DNA from: JAGOEF01 sp964511665
GTDB taxonomy: Bacteria > Bacteroidota > Bacteroidia > Bacteroidales > ML635J-15
Assembly: GCA_964511665.1 (NCBI GenBank)
Contig: CAZEHA010000015.1
Location: 1 to 64,000 of the forward strand
DNA length: 64,000 bases
Direction of reading: 5' to 3'
Part shown: one piece after another, positions 44,593 to 53,845 of the stretch
Position numbering within the stretch: the first letter of the stretch is position 1
Layout of the letters: every line of letters begins with the position of its first letter
Made by a program: the position numbers and the translations under genes
The notes under the pieces: model-generated
Databases searched by the model: none
Told to the model about the DNA's origin: nothing
What the model saw: the letters and a program-made list of their open reading frames with translations, nothing else

Positions 44593-47460
44593 TTATTTGA
44601 TATAAGCTTCTATTGGATCGCATGTACAAACCAAATTTCTATCGCCATAACCGTTGTCGATTTTAGCCACATGTGGCCAGAATTTATTGTCTTTAATCCA
44701 AGCCAAGGGATAGGCAGCCTGCTGACGCAGGTATGCATGGTTCCATTCATCGGAGGTGCATTCAAATTGGGTGTGAGGGGCATTTTTCACCGGGTTATCA
44801 GTTTTATCTGATTTCCCCTGAGCAATCGCCTCCAACTCGGTCATAATCGATTTCATGGTTTCGATGAATCTATCGAGTTCCTGCTTGCTTTCGCTCTCGG
44901 TAGGTTCCACCATAAGAGTTTCGTGAACAGGAAACGACAATGTGGGTGCATGAAAGCCATAATCCATCAGGCGTCGGGCGATATCGGCTGCTTCAACCCC
45001 ATATTTTTCTTTAAAGCTATGGCAATCGAGAATCATTTCGTGAGCACATCGACCCGTTTCTCCCGTGTAAAGCACCTGATAATATCCTTCGAGAGCTTTC
45101 GCGATATAGTTGGCATTTACAATGGCAATTTCGGTGGCTTTCTTCAATCCTCTGGTGCCCATCATCTTTACATAAGCATAGGTTATTGGTAGCACACCTG
45201 CACTTCCGTAAGGAGCAGCAGCCACGGCGTGAATTGCTTTTTCGCCACCTGTTTTCAACATTACGTGACCGGGCAGGTATTGCTTTAAATGAGCTGCTAC
45301 AGCAATAGGACCAACACCAGGGCCACCCCCTCCATGAGGGATGGCAAAGGTTTTGTGTAAATTCAAATGACACACATCGGCTCCAATAAAACCCGGGTTT
45401 GTTAACCCAACCTGAGCATTCATATTGGCACCATCCATATAAACCTGACCTCCATGTTGGTGTACAATGTCAATTATTTCGAGGATGCGGCTTTCGAATA
45501 CCCCATGGGTAGATGGGTATGTAATCATGATAGCTGCAAGATTTTCGCTATGCTGTTCTGCTTTTACCTTAAGGTCGTCAACATCAATGTTTCCGTTACT
45601 GTCGCATGCAACTACAACCACTTCCATTCCTGCCATAACAGCACTGGCCGGGTTGGTTCCGTGTGCCGATGAAGGGATCAGGCAAATATTGCGATGCGTA
45701 TGATTGTTGTCGGCGTGATAGGCCCGTATTACCATAAGCCCGGCATGCTCGCCCGAAGCGCCCGAATTGGGCTGCAGACTAACCCCGTCAAAACCGGTAA
45801 TTACTGCCAAATCGTGCTCCATTTCTTCAATCATTTGCTTATATCCTTTCCATTGATCGGCAGGGGCAAACGGGTGAATATTTCCCAATTTATCCCAACT
45901 TAATGGCAACATCGAAGTAGCCGGATTCAACTTCATGGTACACGAACCCAAGGGTATCATGCTATGATTTAATGCGATATCGCGCCGTTCCAGCTTCTTT
46001 ATATACCGCATCATTTCGGTTTCTGACCTAAACACGTTGAATACACTTTGCTTAAGAAATTCAGATTTACGCACAAACCTGTTATTGAATTGCAGACTGC
46101 CGTTCAAATTGTTTATTACAATAGTAGGTTTATTGTTGGCTGAAGCAAATATCTCTATTAAGGTATTGATTTCATCAATTGAAGTAATTTCGTCGGTACT
46201 AAGCGACAAGAGCTTTTCGCTGATGTAATTCAGGTTAATATTCTTATCGTTGGCTAGTGCCTGAATATCGCACGACTTTAGGCCCTGAGGTAATTCTACA
46301 AGTAAGGTATCGAAAAAGTCGGTATTTTTAATTGTATAGCCCAAACTTCCGAGTGAATGTGCAAGGCCGGCAGCGGCAGCATGAATATGCGCAGCAATAG
46401 CCTTCAGGCCTTCGGGTCCGTGATATACGGCATACATTCCCGACATGGTAGCAAGCAGTGCCTGTGCCGTACAGATATTTGACGTTGCCTTTTCGCGTTT
46501 AATATGTTGCTCGCGTGTTTGCAAGGCCATGCGAAGTGCATGATTACCGAATTTATCGATTGAAACGCCAATGATACGACCCGGCATTTTACGTTTATTT
46601 TCGTCGGTAGAGGCCAAGAAACCGGCATGAGGACCACCGAAAAACATGGGAAGGCCAAAGCGCTGGGTGCTTCCTGCAACCAAATCGGCACCCCACTCGC
46701 CCGGAGGGCTAAGCAACACCAGCGACATCAAATCGACAACTGCAGTAACAGCAATTTCGTGTTGATGGGCTTTTTCGGTAAAAGCTCTGTAGTCGTGTAT
46801 TTCGCCGTTTCTGTCGGGGTATTGCACAATGGCTCCAAACATTTTATTGTTGAATTCTACCTCTTCGAAATTGCCAATAATCAACTCAACACCAATGGGT
46901 TCAGCTCTCAGTGTTAGCACATCGATAGTTTGGGCAAACAACCGGCTATCGACAAACATTCTATTTTTTCCATCTTTTACTGCCTGACGCGAACGCATTT
47001 CGAGCATCATGCTCATGGCTTCAGCCGCCGCGGTAGCCTCATCGAGCAATGAACAATTCGATACCGCCATTCCCGTAAGTTCAGTAACCAAGGTTTGAAA
47101 GTTCAGCAATGCTTCGAGCCGTCCCTGCGAAATTTCGGCTTGATAGGGCGTGTAGGATGTATACCAACCCGGATTTTCGAAGATATTACGTTTTATTACC
47201 GAAGGCATAGCGGTTCCGTAGTACCCCTGCCCAATAAAACTACGGCATACCCTGTTTTTTTCAGCAATTTCAGAAATCAGATTAAGAAAATCATGCTCGC
47301 TCATACCATCGGGCAAAGCCAGTTCTTCGGGTAAACGGATGGAGGATGGAACAACCTGATTAATCAGTTCATCGAGTGAACTAACCCCAATCACTGCAAG
47401 CATTTCGGCCAACTCGCTGTCGCGGGGTCCGATGTGTCGGTCAACAAAACTATGATTCAT
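44593..47460 (-). CDS. gcvP: Glycine dehydrogenase (decarboxylating), P-protein
   Basis: A 955-residue single-chain P-protein of the glycine cleavage system. It decarboxylates glycine and passes the aminomethyl group to the lipoyl H-protein. The N terminus RHIGPRDSELAEML is typical. Both homologous halves are present. The PLP lysine is Lys703 in NLHKTFAIPHGGGGPG, followed by the glycine-rich loop. The C terminus GDRNLVCTCDP is canonical. H, T and L genes are not in the window. It may supply one-carbon units that connect with fhs at 61 kb. Confidence 0.97.
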   Translation of the reverse strand: MNHSFVDRHIGPRDSELAEMLAVIGVSSLDELINQVVPSSIRLPEELALPDGMSEHDFLNLISEIAEKNRVCRSFIGQGYYGTAMPSVIKRNIFENPGWYTSYTPYQAEISQGRLEALLNFQTLVTELTGMAVSNCSLLDEATAAAEAMSMMLEMRSRQAVKDGKNRMFVDSRLFAQTIDVLTLRAEPIGVELIIGNFEEVEFNNKMFGAIVQYPDRNGEIHDYRAFTEKAHQHEIAVTAVVDLMSLVLLSPPGEWGADLVAGSTQRFGLPMFFGGPHAGFLASTDENKRKMPGRIIGVSIDKFGNHALRMALQTREQHIKREKATSNICTAQALLATMSGMYAVYHGPEGLKAIAAHIHAAAAGLAHSLGSLGYTIKNTDFFDTLLVELPQGLKSCDIQALANDKNINLNYISEKLLSLSTDEITSIDEINTLIEIFASANNKPTIVINNLNGSLQFNNRFVRKSEFLKQSVFNVFRSETEMMRYIKKLERRDIALNHSMIPLGSCTMKLNPATSMLPLSWDKLGNIHPFAPADQWKGYKQMIEEMEHDLAVITGFDGVSLQPNSGASGEHAGLMVIRAYHADNNHTHRNICLIPSSAHGTNPASAVMAGMEVVVVACDSNGNIDVDDLKVKAEQHSENLAAIMITYPSTHGVFESRILEIIDIVHQHGGQVYMDGANMNAQVGLTNPGFIGADVCHLNLHKTFAIPHGGGGPGVGPIAVAAHLKQYLPGHVMLKTGGEKAIHAVAAAPYGSAGVLPITYAYVKMMGTRGLKKATEIAIVNANYIAKALEGYYQVLYTGETGRCAHEMILDCHSFKEKYGVEAADIARRLMDYGFHAPTLSFPVHETLMVEPTESESKQELDRFIETMKSIMTELEAIAQGKSDKTDNPVKNAPHTQFECTSDEWNHAYLRQQAAYPLAWIKDNKFWPHVAKIDNGYGDRNLVCTCDPIEAYIK

Positions 47461-47569
47461 TTCGTGCGGTTTTATTTATTTGAGCGGTAAATTTAAAAAA
47501 TACTACATCATAATTTATTGACTATTGACATAATTTTAGTTTTTTTGTAATAAAGTAATAAACAAGATT

Positions 47570-48190
47570 ATGATAAAGTTATTTTCACTTGCTGCAATAA
47601 TAGTGCTGTTTGCATCCGTCAGCAATGCTCAAAACGAAATTCTTCTATTGAACGGCAAAACTATTTCGGCACTCAACTATAGTTTCGACAGCTCGCTCAA
47701 CCTGTTGCAATATGAAATTCAAAAAGGCAAAAAATCAAAAATGATATTAATCGAAAGCAATGAAGTGTTTTCGGTAACCGATATTAACCGCAAGGAATAT
47801 GTGTTATATGCACCCGAAGATAACGATCAGTTTTCGACACTCGAAATGCGTATGGTGCTGCAGGGTGAATCGGCTGCATACAATAACTATAAGCCCGTGT
47901 GGCCGTTTATCGTCGGTTTTGCTTCCGGTTTTTCATCGATGCTTTTGCCCGTTAACCCGATGCTTGGCCTCACTGTTCCTATTGCGTATAATATAGGTAT
48001 TGCTTTTTACAGACCCTGCGATGCACATATTTCGAAGAAATATCCGCAACAGGCCTCCGATGAATTATTTGCCTATGGTTATAAACAAAAAGGGGCAAAC
48101 ACGGTGTTGAAACGGTCGATTTTTGGTACAGGAACCGGTATTGCAGCAGGAATTGCCACGGCCCTCATTATATCGCTGCTGCAAAAATAA
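47570..48190 (+). CDS. Exported protein of unknown function with C-terminal membrane segment
   Basis: A 206-residue protein with signal peptide MIKLFSLAAIIVLFASVSNAQ. A short beta-rich part follows (LLLNGKTISALNYSF, KSKMILIESNEVFSVTD). Two hydrophobic stretches (about 113-142 and about 183-204) are GA-rich, as in membrane hairpins. No family is recognised, although the early region resembles short domains found before membrane anchors in Bacteroidota proteins. It is probably monocistronic. Confidence 0.72.
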   Translation: MIKLFSLAAIIVLFASVSNAQNEILLLNGKTISALNYSFDSSLNLLQYEIQKGKKSKMILIESNEVFSVTDINRKEYVLYAPEDNDQFSTLEMRMVLQGESAAYNNYKPVWPFIVGFASGFSSMLLPVNPMLGLTVPIAYNIGIAFYRPCDAHISKKYPQQASDELFAYGYKQKGANTVLKRSIFGTGTGIAAGIATALIISLLQK

Positions 48191-48223
48191 TCAAAGCATG
48201 CTGCAAACCATAGTGTTATTTAA

Positions 48224-48290
48224 TTAACAGTCGTTAACATCTGTTAACCAAGTTTAACCAAAACACAAAAAGCTTTAACCGACCTTTAAC
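48224..48290 (+). promoter_or_regulatory. Six helically phased TTAAC direct repeats
   Basis: TTAAC occurs at 48224, 48234, 48244, 48254, 48275 and 48286, with spacings of 10, 10, 10, 21 and 11 nt. All therefore face the same side of the helix. The array ends at the expected -33 region of the promoter whose -7 element is at 48313. Direct repeats with about 10-11 nt period are characteristic of OmpR/PhoB-type regulators. The protein is unknown. Confidence 0.7.
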
Positions 48291-48312
48291 TACAAGGGCG
48301 GCATTCTCATTG

Positions 48313-48320
48313 TATCTTTG
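48313..48320 (+). promoter_or_regulatory. -7 element of the 48379 gene promoter
   Basis: TATCTTTG is a perfect -7 element. There is no TTG at the -33 distance; that place is taken by the last TTAAC repeat, which suggests activator-dependent transcription. Confidence 0.65.
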
Positions 48321-48378
48321 TTTCAGTAAACAAACACCTTTAATTATTGTTACAATAAAAATTTAAAACTGCAAGATT

Positions 48379-48771
48379 ATGAAAAAGACATTAATAATTT
48401 TTACAATCGCTATGATAAGCTTTAGCGTCGATGCGTTTTCGATTGACTCTTTAATAGCAGCACCTCTGCAATATAACGCAGGTGAAACGGCCATAGATTT
48501 GAATTCTCCGATTCTACTACCCGAAAACACAATTGTAAACGAAAACCTGATTCCCTGGGCAAAAAACGGTAGTGCTATGTCGGAGTTTGTTATTCAGAGG
48601 GGCGAGTATTCGTTGTGGAAAGTTAACGAAAAACAACTTAAAGAAATACCCAGCTGTACTCCGGTGGGAATTGCATACCATTATTTTGTTTTTAAAAACG
48701 GAGAGTTTCTATTCACAGTGAACGAATGCAATAAAGACAAAGTATATCAATATTTTACCAACCAAACTTAA
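48379..48771 (+). CDS. Small secreted protein, probably under dedicated regulator control
   Basis: A 130-residue protein with an N-terminal signal sequence (MKKTLIIFTIAMISFSVDAFS). The mature part is acidic with scattered aromatics (IVNENLIPWAKNGSAMSEF, YHYFVFKNGEFLFTVNEC) and no recognised domain. It is the only gene between the phased TTAAC array and a strong bidirectional terminator. Its regulation may reveal more than its sequence does. Confidence 0.72.
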   Translation: MKKTLIIFTIAMISFSVDAFSIDSLIAAPLQYNAGETAIDLNSPILLPENTIVNENLIPWAKNGSAMSEFVIQRGEYSLWKVNEKQLKEIPSCTPVGIAYHYFVFKNGEFLFTVNECNKDKVYQYFTNQT

Positions 48772-48794
48772 CCCAAACGGCATCACCACGCCGC

Positions 48795-48836
48795 AAAAAT
48801 AGCCCGACACAAGCCTTTGATTGTCGGGCTATTTTT
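48795..48836. terminator. Bidirectional terminator overlapping the yihY stop codon
   Basis: The 15-bp stem AAAAATAGCCCGACA / TGTCGGGCTATTTTT has a 12-nt loop. It ends the plus-strand 48379 gene and, on the minus strand, the 48829-51010 operon, whose TAG (48831-48829) lies inside the stem. Confidence 0.93.
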
Positions 48837-49767
48837 TTTGTCGACTATTGTGTTTGAGTATTTTATTTTCGTTTATACTGGCGTTTAGTTCAAACCCCAA
48901 CAGCAGTGCGTAAGCAGTAATGTAGAGCAACAGCATAACAATCATAATGGTACCGATAGATCCATACAATTTGTTATATTGGGCAAAGTTATTCAAATAT
49001 ACGGTAAACAGAAGAATGGCTACTATTTGAATAATGGTTGCCAGCGTTGCTCCCGGCGAAATAAACCTAAATCGATCTTTTTTTGAAGGAGCCAAAAAAT
49101 ATAAAAAGGATGTTGAAAAAAAGAAAAGGGCCACTACTATTAACCACTTCAGTACATTCATTATAAAAAACACCCAACTGCTTTTCATAAAATCGATACT
49201 TAACAAAGCATCCATCAAAAAGTCGCTCGCAGTAACCAAAGATATGGCGGTTGTAAACAACACCGACAAAATAATCACCAGCAAAACCGAAATCAAACGG
49301 CGGTTAATACCCGATCGGGTTTCGAGGCTATGGTAAGTTGCATTGAAAGCATGAATCAGTGCCAGTATTCCATTCGACGAAAAAAACAGCATCATCACTA
49401 TACCCAACGACAACAACTGACCACGCTGTTCCACAATGGTATCTTCGATGGTTACGCTAAACAGTGAATAGGCTTCATCGGGCAAAACATCCTTAATGAA
49501 TTCGAGCAATTCAATCTGAAAATTCTCTACAGGTATATATGGTATTAAGGTAAAAAAGAAGATTATTAAGGGGAAAAGCGATAAAAACACATTGAAGGCA
49601 ACTCCGGCAGCCCTAATGCCTAAATGTCCTCTTAACAGGCCTTTCAGAAAAAAGGCACCTACATCGTAGATTGGATATCCGTAGAATCCCGGGAAGGAGC
49701 GCATTTTCAGCCATTGTATAGGCTTACTTAATCGGCGTAAAACCAGGCGTTGAATACGTTTCTTCAT
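48829..49767 (-). CDS. YihY/BrkB-family inner-membrane protein
   Basis: A 312-residue polytopic protein with about six transmembrane helices and family landmarks: AAGVAFNVFLSLFPLIIFFF near residue 55, FFSSNGILALIHAFNATYH, and the C-terminal GSIGTIMIVMLLLYITAYALLLGFELNA. The molecular function is unsettled; the family was once misassigned as RNase BN. Its ATG overlaps the nadC stop by 4 nt, so it is the third gene of a coupled operon. Confidence 0.92.
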   Translation of the reverse strand: MKKRIQRLVLRRLSKPIQWLKMRSFPGFYGYPIYDVGAFFLKGLLRGHLGIRAAGVAFNVFLSLFPLIIFFFTLIPYIPVENFQIELLEFIKDVLPDEAYSLFSVTIEDTIVEQRGQLLSLGIVMMLFFSSNGILALIHAFNATYHSLETRSGINRRLISVLLVIILSVLFTTAISLVTASDFLMDALLSIDFMKSSWVFFIMNVLKWLIVVALFFFSTSFLYFLAPSKKDRFRFISPGATLATIIQIVAILLFTVYLNNFAQYNKLYGSIGTIMIVMLLLYITAYALLLGFELNASINENKILKHNSRQKK

Positions 49768-50612
49768 CTACAGGCTTTTAAACTCAAGTCGAGGCTTTTG
49801 ATATGATGTGTGAGTGCACCCACCGAAATATAATCGACTCTGCAGGCAGCATAATCTTCAATATTATCGAGGGTAATGCCTCCCGATGATTCAATTTCAA
49901 ATTGCTTGTTGATTATAGAAACTGCCTTCAGGGTATCGGATGCCGAAAAATTATCGAGCATTATGCGATGTATGCCACCATGCTTCAACACCTTGTCGAG
50001 CTCCGAAAAATTGCGCACTTCGATTACTATCTTCAGGTTCAGATTCTTTTCTTGCAAATATATGTTCACCCTATCGATGGCTGATTCAATGCCACCGGAA
50101 AAATCAACATGATTATCTTTAATCATAATCATATCGTATAATCCAATTCGGTGATTGGTGCCACCACCAATGCGCACGGCTTCTTTCTCGATTAAACGTA
50201 GGCCCGGAGTTGTTTTTCGTGTGTCGAGTATTTTCACGCCAAATGGCGCTACTTTGAGCACGTATTTGTTCGTTTCGGTAGCAATACCACTCATGCGCTG
50301 CATAAAATTGAGCACGGTGCGTTCGGCACTTAGCAACATCCTGCTGCTACCCTCCGCTACAAAAACCACATCACCGGTTTTCACCGCTTGTCCGTCGGAT
50401 ATATATTTTGTAAAACCTATATCCGTGTCGAAAAAACGAAAGACTTCTCGGGCAACATCTACTCCTGCAATTATTCCGGACTGTTTCACCAACAATCGCG
50501 CTGTTCCTGTTGCCAACTCGGGAATACATGCTATGGAACTGTGATCGCCATTACCAATATCTTCGCTGTAAGCACGGTTGATAATCCCTGCCAAATATGT
50601 TGGATCAATCAT
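49764..50612 (-). CDS. nadC: Nicotinate-nucleotide pyrophosphorylase (quinolinate phosphoribosyltransferase)
   Basis: A 282-residue enzyme. It converts quinolinate and PRPP to nicotinate mononucleotide, CO2 and PPi in NAD synthesis. Landmarks are EDIGNGDHSS, ERTVLNFMQRMSGIAT, the RKTTPGLRLIEKEAVRIGGG loop that binds phosphates and quinolinate, and IMLDNFS followed by ESSGGITLDNI. Length is normal. It overlaps both neighbours by 4 nt (ATGA). No nadA or nadB is in the window. Confidence 0.96.
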   Translation of the reverse strand: MIDPTYLAGIINRAYSEDIGNGDHSSIACIPELATGTARLLVKQSGIIAGVDVAREVFRFFDTDIGFTKYISDGQAVKTGDVVFVAEGSSRMLLSAERTVLNFMQRMSGIATETNKYVLKVAPFGVKILDTRKTTPGLRLIEKEAVRIGGGTNHRIGLYDMIMIKDNHVDFSGGIESAIDRVNIYLQEKNLNLKIVIEVRNFSELDKVLKHGGIHRIMLDNFSASDTLKAVSIINKQFEIESSGGITLDNIEDYAACRVDYISVGALTHHIKSLDLSLKACR

Positions 50613-51010
50613 TCCTCTTCTATTCGCAATTGGTGAATAAGTGCTGTGGTTCCCTTTTGGCGAACCAGAAAATACACCCTAAAATTACCTTGCTCGGTTT
50701 CGAGAGTACCAATCGCATACTGTGCTTCTTCCTTTCCACCCTGATGCAATAAAGTAAAGTTTTTTACTTTGTATTTCGAGAAAAATGTTTTTAGAATTTG
50801 TACGGCCTGTTGCTTACTGTACACATCTTCCTTATCGAGAACCACCAGTTCGATAGAGGTATTAAAGTATTTCGATAACTCATCTACGTTGCCCAACTTC
50901 ATGGCCTGAAATATTTTCACAGGAATATCGAAAATGGGGAAAGCCTTCACCTGACCCGATGACACAAATAGGCCAATAAGCAAAACAAGAATCAATTTAT
51001 GCATTTTCAT
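50609..51010 (-). CDS. DUF4783 family exported protein
   Basis: A 133-residue protein with signal peptide MKMHKLILVLLIGLFVSSGQVKA and a SnoaL/NTF2-like body (IFQAMKLGNVDELSKYFN, VYSKQQAVQILKTFFSKY) typical of DUF4783. In Bacteroidota this family often accompanies nadC and rlmH, as here. The start at 51010 is preferred over 51037, which would put nine residues before the signal. It is the first gene of the DUF4783-nadC-yihY operon. Confidence 0.87.
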   Translation of the reverse strand: MKMHKLILVLLIGLFVSSGQVKAFPIFDIPVKIFQAMKLGNVDELSKYFNTSIELVVLDKEDVYSKQQAVQILKTFFSKYKVKNFTLLHQGGKEEAQYAIGTLETEQGNFRVYFLVRQKGTTALIHQLRIEEE

Positions 51011-51142
51011 ATCGTAAATTTTTTCCAAAAACATCAAAAATCAAACCATAAAATAAAATGTTTCGCAATTTACAAATAAAAAGATAGTTTCGGGCAAATT
51101 ATTTGCAATTTTGCCAGGCATAGTAAATTTCTGTTATATCCG

Positions 51143-51616
51143 ATGAAAATCACCTTGCTTTACATAGGAAAAACCGATAAAAAGGAATTATTAGATCTTT
51201 GCGAGATGTATTACGCGCGCATTAGCAAGTATATCAGCTTTCAGCCGGTAACAATACCCGATATAAAAAACTCTAAAAACATGAGTATTGAGCAAGTGGC
51301 TACTCTCGAAGGCAACGAAATCATAAAAAAGCTAAAGCCCACCGACTATCTTGTATTGCTCGACGAAAATGGGAAGGAAACAACCAGTCGCGATTTTGCG
51401 GTCTATCTGAATAAGCGCATGGTGTCGGGCTGCCGCAATCTTTGTTTTGTGATAGGAGGTGCCTATGGCTTTTCGGATGAAGTGTATGCTGCTGCCCACG
51501 ATAGATTGTCGCTTTCGAAGATGACCTTTTCTCATCAACTCGTACGCCTTATTTTTGCGGAACAACTATATAGGGCATTCAGCATTCTGGCCAACGAACC
51601 CTACCATCACGATTGA
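51143..51616 (+). CDS. rlmH: 23S rRNA (pseudouridine1915-N3)-methyltransferase
   Basis: A 157-residue SPOUT methyltransferase that modifies helix 69 of 23S rRNA. LLDENGKETTSRDFA, the knot-forming FVIGGAYGFSDEVY and the C-terminal HQLVRLIFAEQLYRAFSI...PYHHD are diagnostic. Length is exact for the family. It is divergent from the DUF4783 operon, and its last 10 nt overlap the convergent kinase-like gene. Confidence 0.97.
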   Translation: MKITLLYIGKTDKKELLDLCEMYYARISKYISFQPVTIPDIKNSKNMSIEQVATLEGNEIIKKLKPTDYLVLLDENGKETTSRDFAVYLNKRMVSGCRNLCFVIGGAYGFSDEVYAAAHDRLSLSKMTFSHQLVRLIFAEQLYRAFSILANEPYHHD

Positions 51617-52599
51617 AATTGAGCCGCGATTTCTTCGAAGTAAGCAAAAAAAGCCTTCTCATCGCCTGCATCTATCATATTCTTCACTGTCTGTTTCCAT
51701 TTTGTATCGAAAGATTCGGGCAGCAATCCCTGTAATCGGTCTATTGCCCTGTTGATTTCAGAAATCTTATAGAAGGGTATGGATTGAATAATATGAATTG
51801 CCTCAATTATTTCGGAATAATTCTTAGAACACGATCTAAAATCGGGTATTTCAATTTCGCGGAAAGTTTCAACAGGTTCGGTTCGATTAAGTTTTGTCGG
51901 AAAAGAGAAGGTGGCAACAATTGTATTATCAATTGCCTGTAGTTCGAAAACTGAATTGTGAAGCCTCATTACATACCTGGCCAGCAGCCATTTGATGGCT
52001 ACAATTCTATTGAAGCCTTCGCGATTCAGTAAGCAATCAACCAAGCTCATTGCCTTGGCATCGAACGGAAACTGCATTTGCGATGAGTTTTGCACCCTTA
52101 CACTGAGCTGCAAGTTTTGGTCGTCGAGACTAGTACCAAGCATTATTACCGATTTGTCGTCGGCATATTTTGCCAGCAGTCCAAGCCACGAAAAAAACAC
52201 GGTGTTCACCATATCGAAATCAAAAAAAGCAAACGACTGAGTGGGCGGCTCACTAATCTGTAAGCTCAGACTTCGGCGTTCGAAAAACACACCATAATGC
52301 TTGCTGATTTCACGAAAAACAGCATACAAATCTCCATGAACCGGTTCAGCCCGAAGCAGGTTGATTTCATATAGTTTTACCAACCTGATAGCAGCAAGAA
52401 ATTGTACAATTTGCATTCCCGAATACTTTGCATATTTCACGATTTCGTCATTCGACATTGTTTCGGGAGGATATGCCACAAAATTCATGTTATTCATTAA
52501 TTCGTGAAACAACATACTTTCGTAAGCATCGAGCAATTCCGGGATATTGCCGTGCATGTCAATCTTTTTTTTATCTTTTTTTGCTGTCATTTGATGCAA
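51607..52599 (-). CDS. Degenerate histidine kinase/ChpT-like phosphotransferase
   Basis: A 330-residue cytoplasmic protein. An N-terminal helical hairpin has a potential phospho-His32 (MLFHELMNNMNF), as in DHp domains. It is followed by an ATPase-like fold (about 115-240: FDFDMVNTVFFSWLGLLAKYA, LQLSVRVQNSS) that lacks the N-box Asn and the glycine boxes needed for ATP. That is the layout of ChpT-type histidine phosphotransferases. The C-terminal 90 residues are helical and unrecognised. It is divergent from a response regulator at 52752, a probable partner. The start may be 52599 or 52587. Confidence 0.65.
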   Translation of the reverse strand: MHQMTAKKDKKKIDMHGNIPELLDAYESMLFHELMNNMNFVAYPPETMSNDEIVKYAKYSGMQIVQFLAAIRLVKLYEINLLRAEPVHGDLYAVFREISKHYGVFFERRSLSLQISEPPTQSFAFFDFDMVNTVFFSWLGLLAKYADDKSVIMLGTSLDDQNLQLSVRVQNSSQMQFPFDAKAMSLVDCLLNREGFNRIVAIKWLLARYVMRLHNSVFELQAIDNTIVATFSFPTKLNRTEPVETFREIEIPDFRSCSKNYSEIIEAIHIIQSIPFYKISEINRAIDRLQGLLPESFDTKWKQTVKNMIDAGDEKAFFAYFEEIAAQFQS

Positions 52600-52697
52600 T
52601 CAGTTTTTGTTTATTCCGTTTTCGTATTTTATTTTAATTTTTTCATATAATATTAAAATACATATTCGCCATTTTTACAAAAAGCATTACACAAGTT

Positions 52698-52728
52698 TTG
52701 AATCTTTTAAATATAATACTTATTTTTG
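52698..52728 (+). promoter_or_regulatory. Promoter of the response regulator gene
   Basis: TTG (52698-52700), 20 nt, TATTTTTG (52721-52728), a perfect match. The transcript would begin near 52735, after the ATG at 52731, so translation must use ATG 52752. Confidence 0.75.
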
Positions 52729-52751
52729 TTATGAAACCAAGAAATTGCCAA

Positions 52752-53579
52752 ATGAGTAACTACAAAATCTTAATCATCGACGACGAGCCTGTAAATGTCA
52801 CAGCAATCAGAGCCATTCTCGAGAACGAGCCCATCGAGATATTAGCAGCATACAATGGTTGGTCGGGCATTGAAGTGGCTATAGCCGAAAAACCCGACTT
52901 GATTATACTCGATTGCCAGATGCCGGTTAACGATGGCTACACAACTCTGGTTAAACTAAAAAAGAACCCTGAAACTGCCCATATTATGGTGGTTATGATA
53001 ACCGGTGTTATGAAATCGTATTATTATGTTTTGAATACACTAAACGCCGGTGCTGTCGATTTTATTCGAAAACCTTTTGACGAAACCGAGTTGCGTGCCC
53101 GAATACGCTCGCTTCTAAAACTGGTTGATTATCATAAGAAAGAATTGTCGCAAAAAGACGTAGAGCTTGTGCAAAGTGCCATTAAACTGGTAAAATGTAA
53201 CGAATTCAACATCGAAGTAGTGCAACGGCTCAACCAGCTTATTGGAGATGGGCAAGAGAAAACTATTCAGGTTGCAAAACTAATTGAATTACGCGATGTT
53301 ATCGAGAACAAATTACACACCGATTCATGGAAACAGCTTGAAGATCATTTCAACAGTGTAAATCCCGAGTTTCAAAAGAATCTTATTACGAAACATCCCA
53401 ACCTCACGCCCTCCGAATTAAAACTTGCCACACTACTCAGGCTCAATCTTTCTACCAAACACATTGCCAGCATTTTGTACTTAAGTGCCGACAGCGTAAG
53501 GGTAGCCAGAACCCGGCTTCGCAAAAAACTCGAATTAAAACCCGAGTCAAATCTTACTGCATACATATTCTCTATGTAA
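52752..53579 (+). CDS. Response regulator with receiver and C-terminal LuxR-like HTH
   Basis: A 275-residue cytoplasmic regulator. The receiver domain (about 4-125) has the acidic pair Asp10/Asp11 (LIIDDEP), phospho-acceptor Asp54 (IILDCQMP), the Thr switch (MITGVM) and the Lys of FIRKPF. A linker helix (about 130-200) leads to a helix-turn-helix (about 220-270), LTPSELKLATLLRLNLSTKH followed by ADSVRVARTRLRKKL, as in the LuxR-like ends of Bacteroidota hybrid sensors. ATG 52752 is chosen because the earlier Met codons precede the predicted transcript start. It is divergent from the ChpT-like gene. Confidence 0.85.
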   Translation: MSNYKILIIDDEPVNVTAIRAILENEPIEILAAYNGWSGIEVAIAEKPDLIILDCQMPVNDGYTTLVKLKKNPETAHIMVVMITGVMKSYYYVLNTLNAGAVDFIRKPFDETELRARIRSLLKLVDYHKKELSQKDVELVQSAIKLVKCNEFNIEVVQRLNQLIGDGQEKTIQVAKLIELRDVIENKLHTDSWKQLEDHFNSVNPEFQKNLITKHPNLTPSELKLATLLRLNLSTKHIASILYLSADSVRVARTRLRKKLELKPESNLTAYIFSM

Positions 53580-53845
53580 CACTGTTTGGATTGGTATGCC
53601 TGAGTAACAATTCTGCTGGTAGGCACACAAAACACCTAACCTCACAGACAATGTGGGGTCACATAAGTGTTCATTGCGGCATATTTCAACCATAAAAATA
53701 TAAAATCGGCAGTGAATTAAAATTTTGGCACAAATAATTGCGCTATGTTACTATTAAATATTGAGAATGTTTGTATCTTTAGCGGTTTGATAACAGCGTG
53801 ACCGGATACACGCCATTGGATAAGAATTATAAAAAAATGTGAGAA

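Noticed and set aside
52698..52751. Upstream starts (52698, 52731) for the response regulator
   Set aside because: Both lie inside or before the promoter -7 element and the predicted transcript start.
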